Of a DNA stretch of 14,705 bases, positions 14,380-14,705 are shown piece by piece (positions within the stretch are counted from its first letter, which is position 1; the number at the start of each line of letters is the position of its first letter). Origin of the DNA: Burkholderiaceae bacterium. Lineage in GTDB: Bacteria > Pseudomonadota > Gammaproteobacteria > Burkholderiales > Burkholderiaceae. Made by a program: the position numbers and the translations under genes. A model generated the notes under the pieces. It saw only the letters and a program-made list of their open reading frames with translations. It was not told the origin of the DNA and did no database searches. The stretch covers positions 1-14,705 of the forward strand of contig JAKONS010000180.1 in NCBI GenBank assembly GCA_022701845.1. Direction: 5' to 3'.

Positions 14380-14705
14380 CTAACCGGCGGTGCCCGCGCG
14401 CCAGTAGGCCGATGCGGTCACCGCGTGGCGGTCGTGGCCCTTCTCCTCGACCAGCACGGCGCGCACTGCGGCAGCGGTGGCCGCCTCGGCCCCGCACCAG
14501 GCGAAGCCCTCGCCCGGTGGCAGCGCGAGCGCACGCACCGCGGCCACCAGATCGCGGTCGCTGTCGACCCACTGCAGCGTCAGGTCGGCCGCGCTTCGCA
14601 AGGCGCGCCGGTCGTCCGGGTTCGGCATCGCGACGATCGCGATGGCGCGGGCGCCGGCCGGCAGTTCCTCCAGCCGGCGGGCGATCGCCGGCAGCGCGCT
14701 GGCGT
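14380..14705 (-). CDS. Siderophore-interacting protein (ferric-siderophore reductase), C-terminal part
   Basis: Only the last 107 residues are in the window; the 5' part lies beyond the right edge. The visible part matches the C-terminal NAD(P)H-binding domain of SIP/ViuB flavoproteins, which reduce ferric siderophores in the cytoplasm to release iron. It shows SALPAIARRLEELPAGARA, then FAWCGAEAATAAAVRAVL, and near the end EEKGHDRHAVTASAYWRAG, the place where family members have a DR...YW(R/K)G pattern. The stop is TAG (complement of 14380-14382). An internal ATG at 14628 is not a real start because homology continues upstream to the edge. Confidence 0.85.
   Translation of the reverse strand, partial: ASALPAIARRLEELPAGARAIAIVAMPNPDDRRALRSAADLTLQWVDSDRDLVAAVRALALPPGEGFAWCGAEAATAAAVRAVLVEEKGHDRHAVTASAYWRAGTAG

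Noticed and set aside
14368..14385. Intrinsic terminator after the siderophore-interacting protein (GGTTGGCGCCGACTAACC)
   Set aside because: The near-palindrome overlaps the stop codon, is not followed by a T-run, and includes coding bases.

Overview
The window is very GC-rich DNA with strong third-position G/C bias and many long shadow frames. Its gene families point to a betaproteobacterium of the order Burkholderiales, probably Comamonadaceae or a close relative: Bug/TctC binding proteins, TctD/TctE regulators, a MarR-FUSC-DUF1656-HlyD-NodT efflux operon, a short phasin, and a dispersed AAAGAAA-type repeat. This placement comes from family knowledge, not from a marker gene.

Left edge (1-407): no gene. 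It holds an AT-rich hairpin and a GC-rich hairpin that look like a dispersed Burkholderiales repeat, then about eight imperfect 33-35 bp tandem repeats. Next, on the minus strand, is an M20 amidohydrolase (408-1604) that lacks the usual first Glu of its catalytic Glu-Glu pair. A promoter/operator region (about 1685-1731) separates it from a divergent plus-strand operon (1788-7251): a MarR regulator, a FUSC-type inner-membrane efflux protein, a DUF1656 small membrane protein, an HlyD-type adaptor and a NodT-type outer-membrane lipoprotein. Most junctions overlap by 4 nt (GTGA or ATGA). Together these form a complete three-layer AaeXAB-like pump, probably for aromatic or other weak carboxylic acids.

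Right half, all minus strand: one operon (13749 to 9549) encodes a Tat-type Bug/TctC binding protein, a TctD-like response regulator, a TctE-like sensor kinase and a second TctC-like binding protein. A second operon (9425 to 7316) encodes a lipoprotein with a complete metallo-beta-lactamase zinc site, a small secreted protein whose predicted mature N-terminus is His, and a small putative lipoprotein. The promoter regions of the two operons share 32 of 45 ungapped positions, including an 11-bp-period direct repeat (CTGTCA-N5-CTGTCA) of the kind bound by OmpR/PhoB-family regulators. The simplest reading is that the TctD-like regulator controls both, linking a periplasmic sensing cassette to a secreted metallohydrolase module. 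No TctA/TctB permease genes are present. Right edge: a phasin-like gene (13847-14251) and the 3' part of a siderophore-interacting flavin reductase (14380 to the window end).
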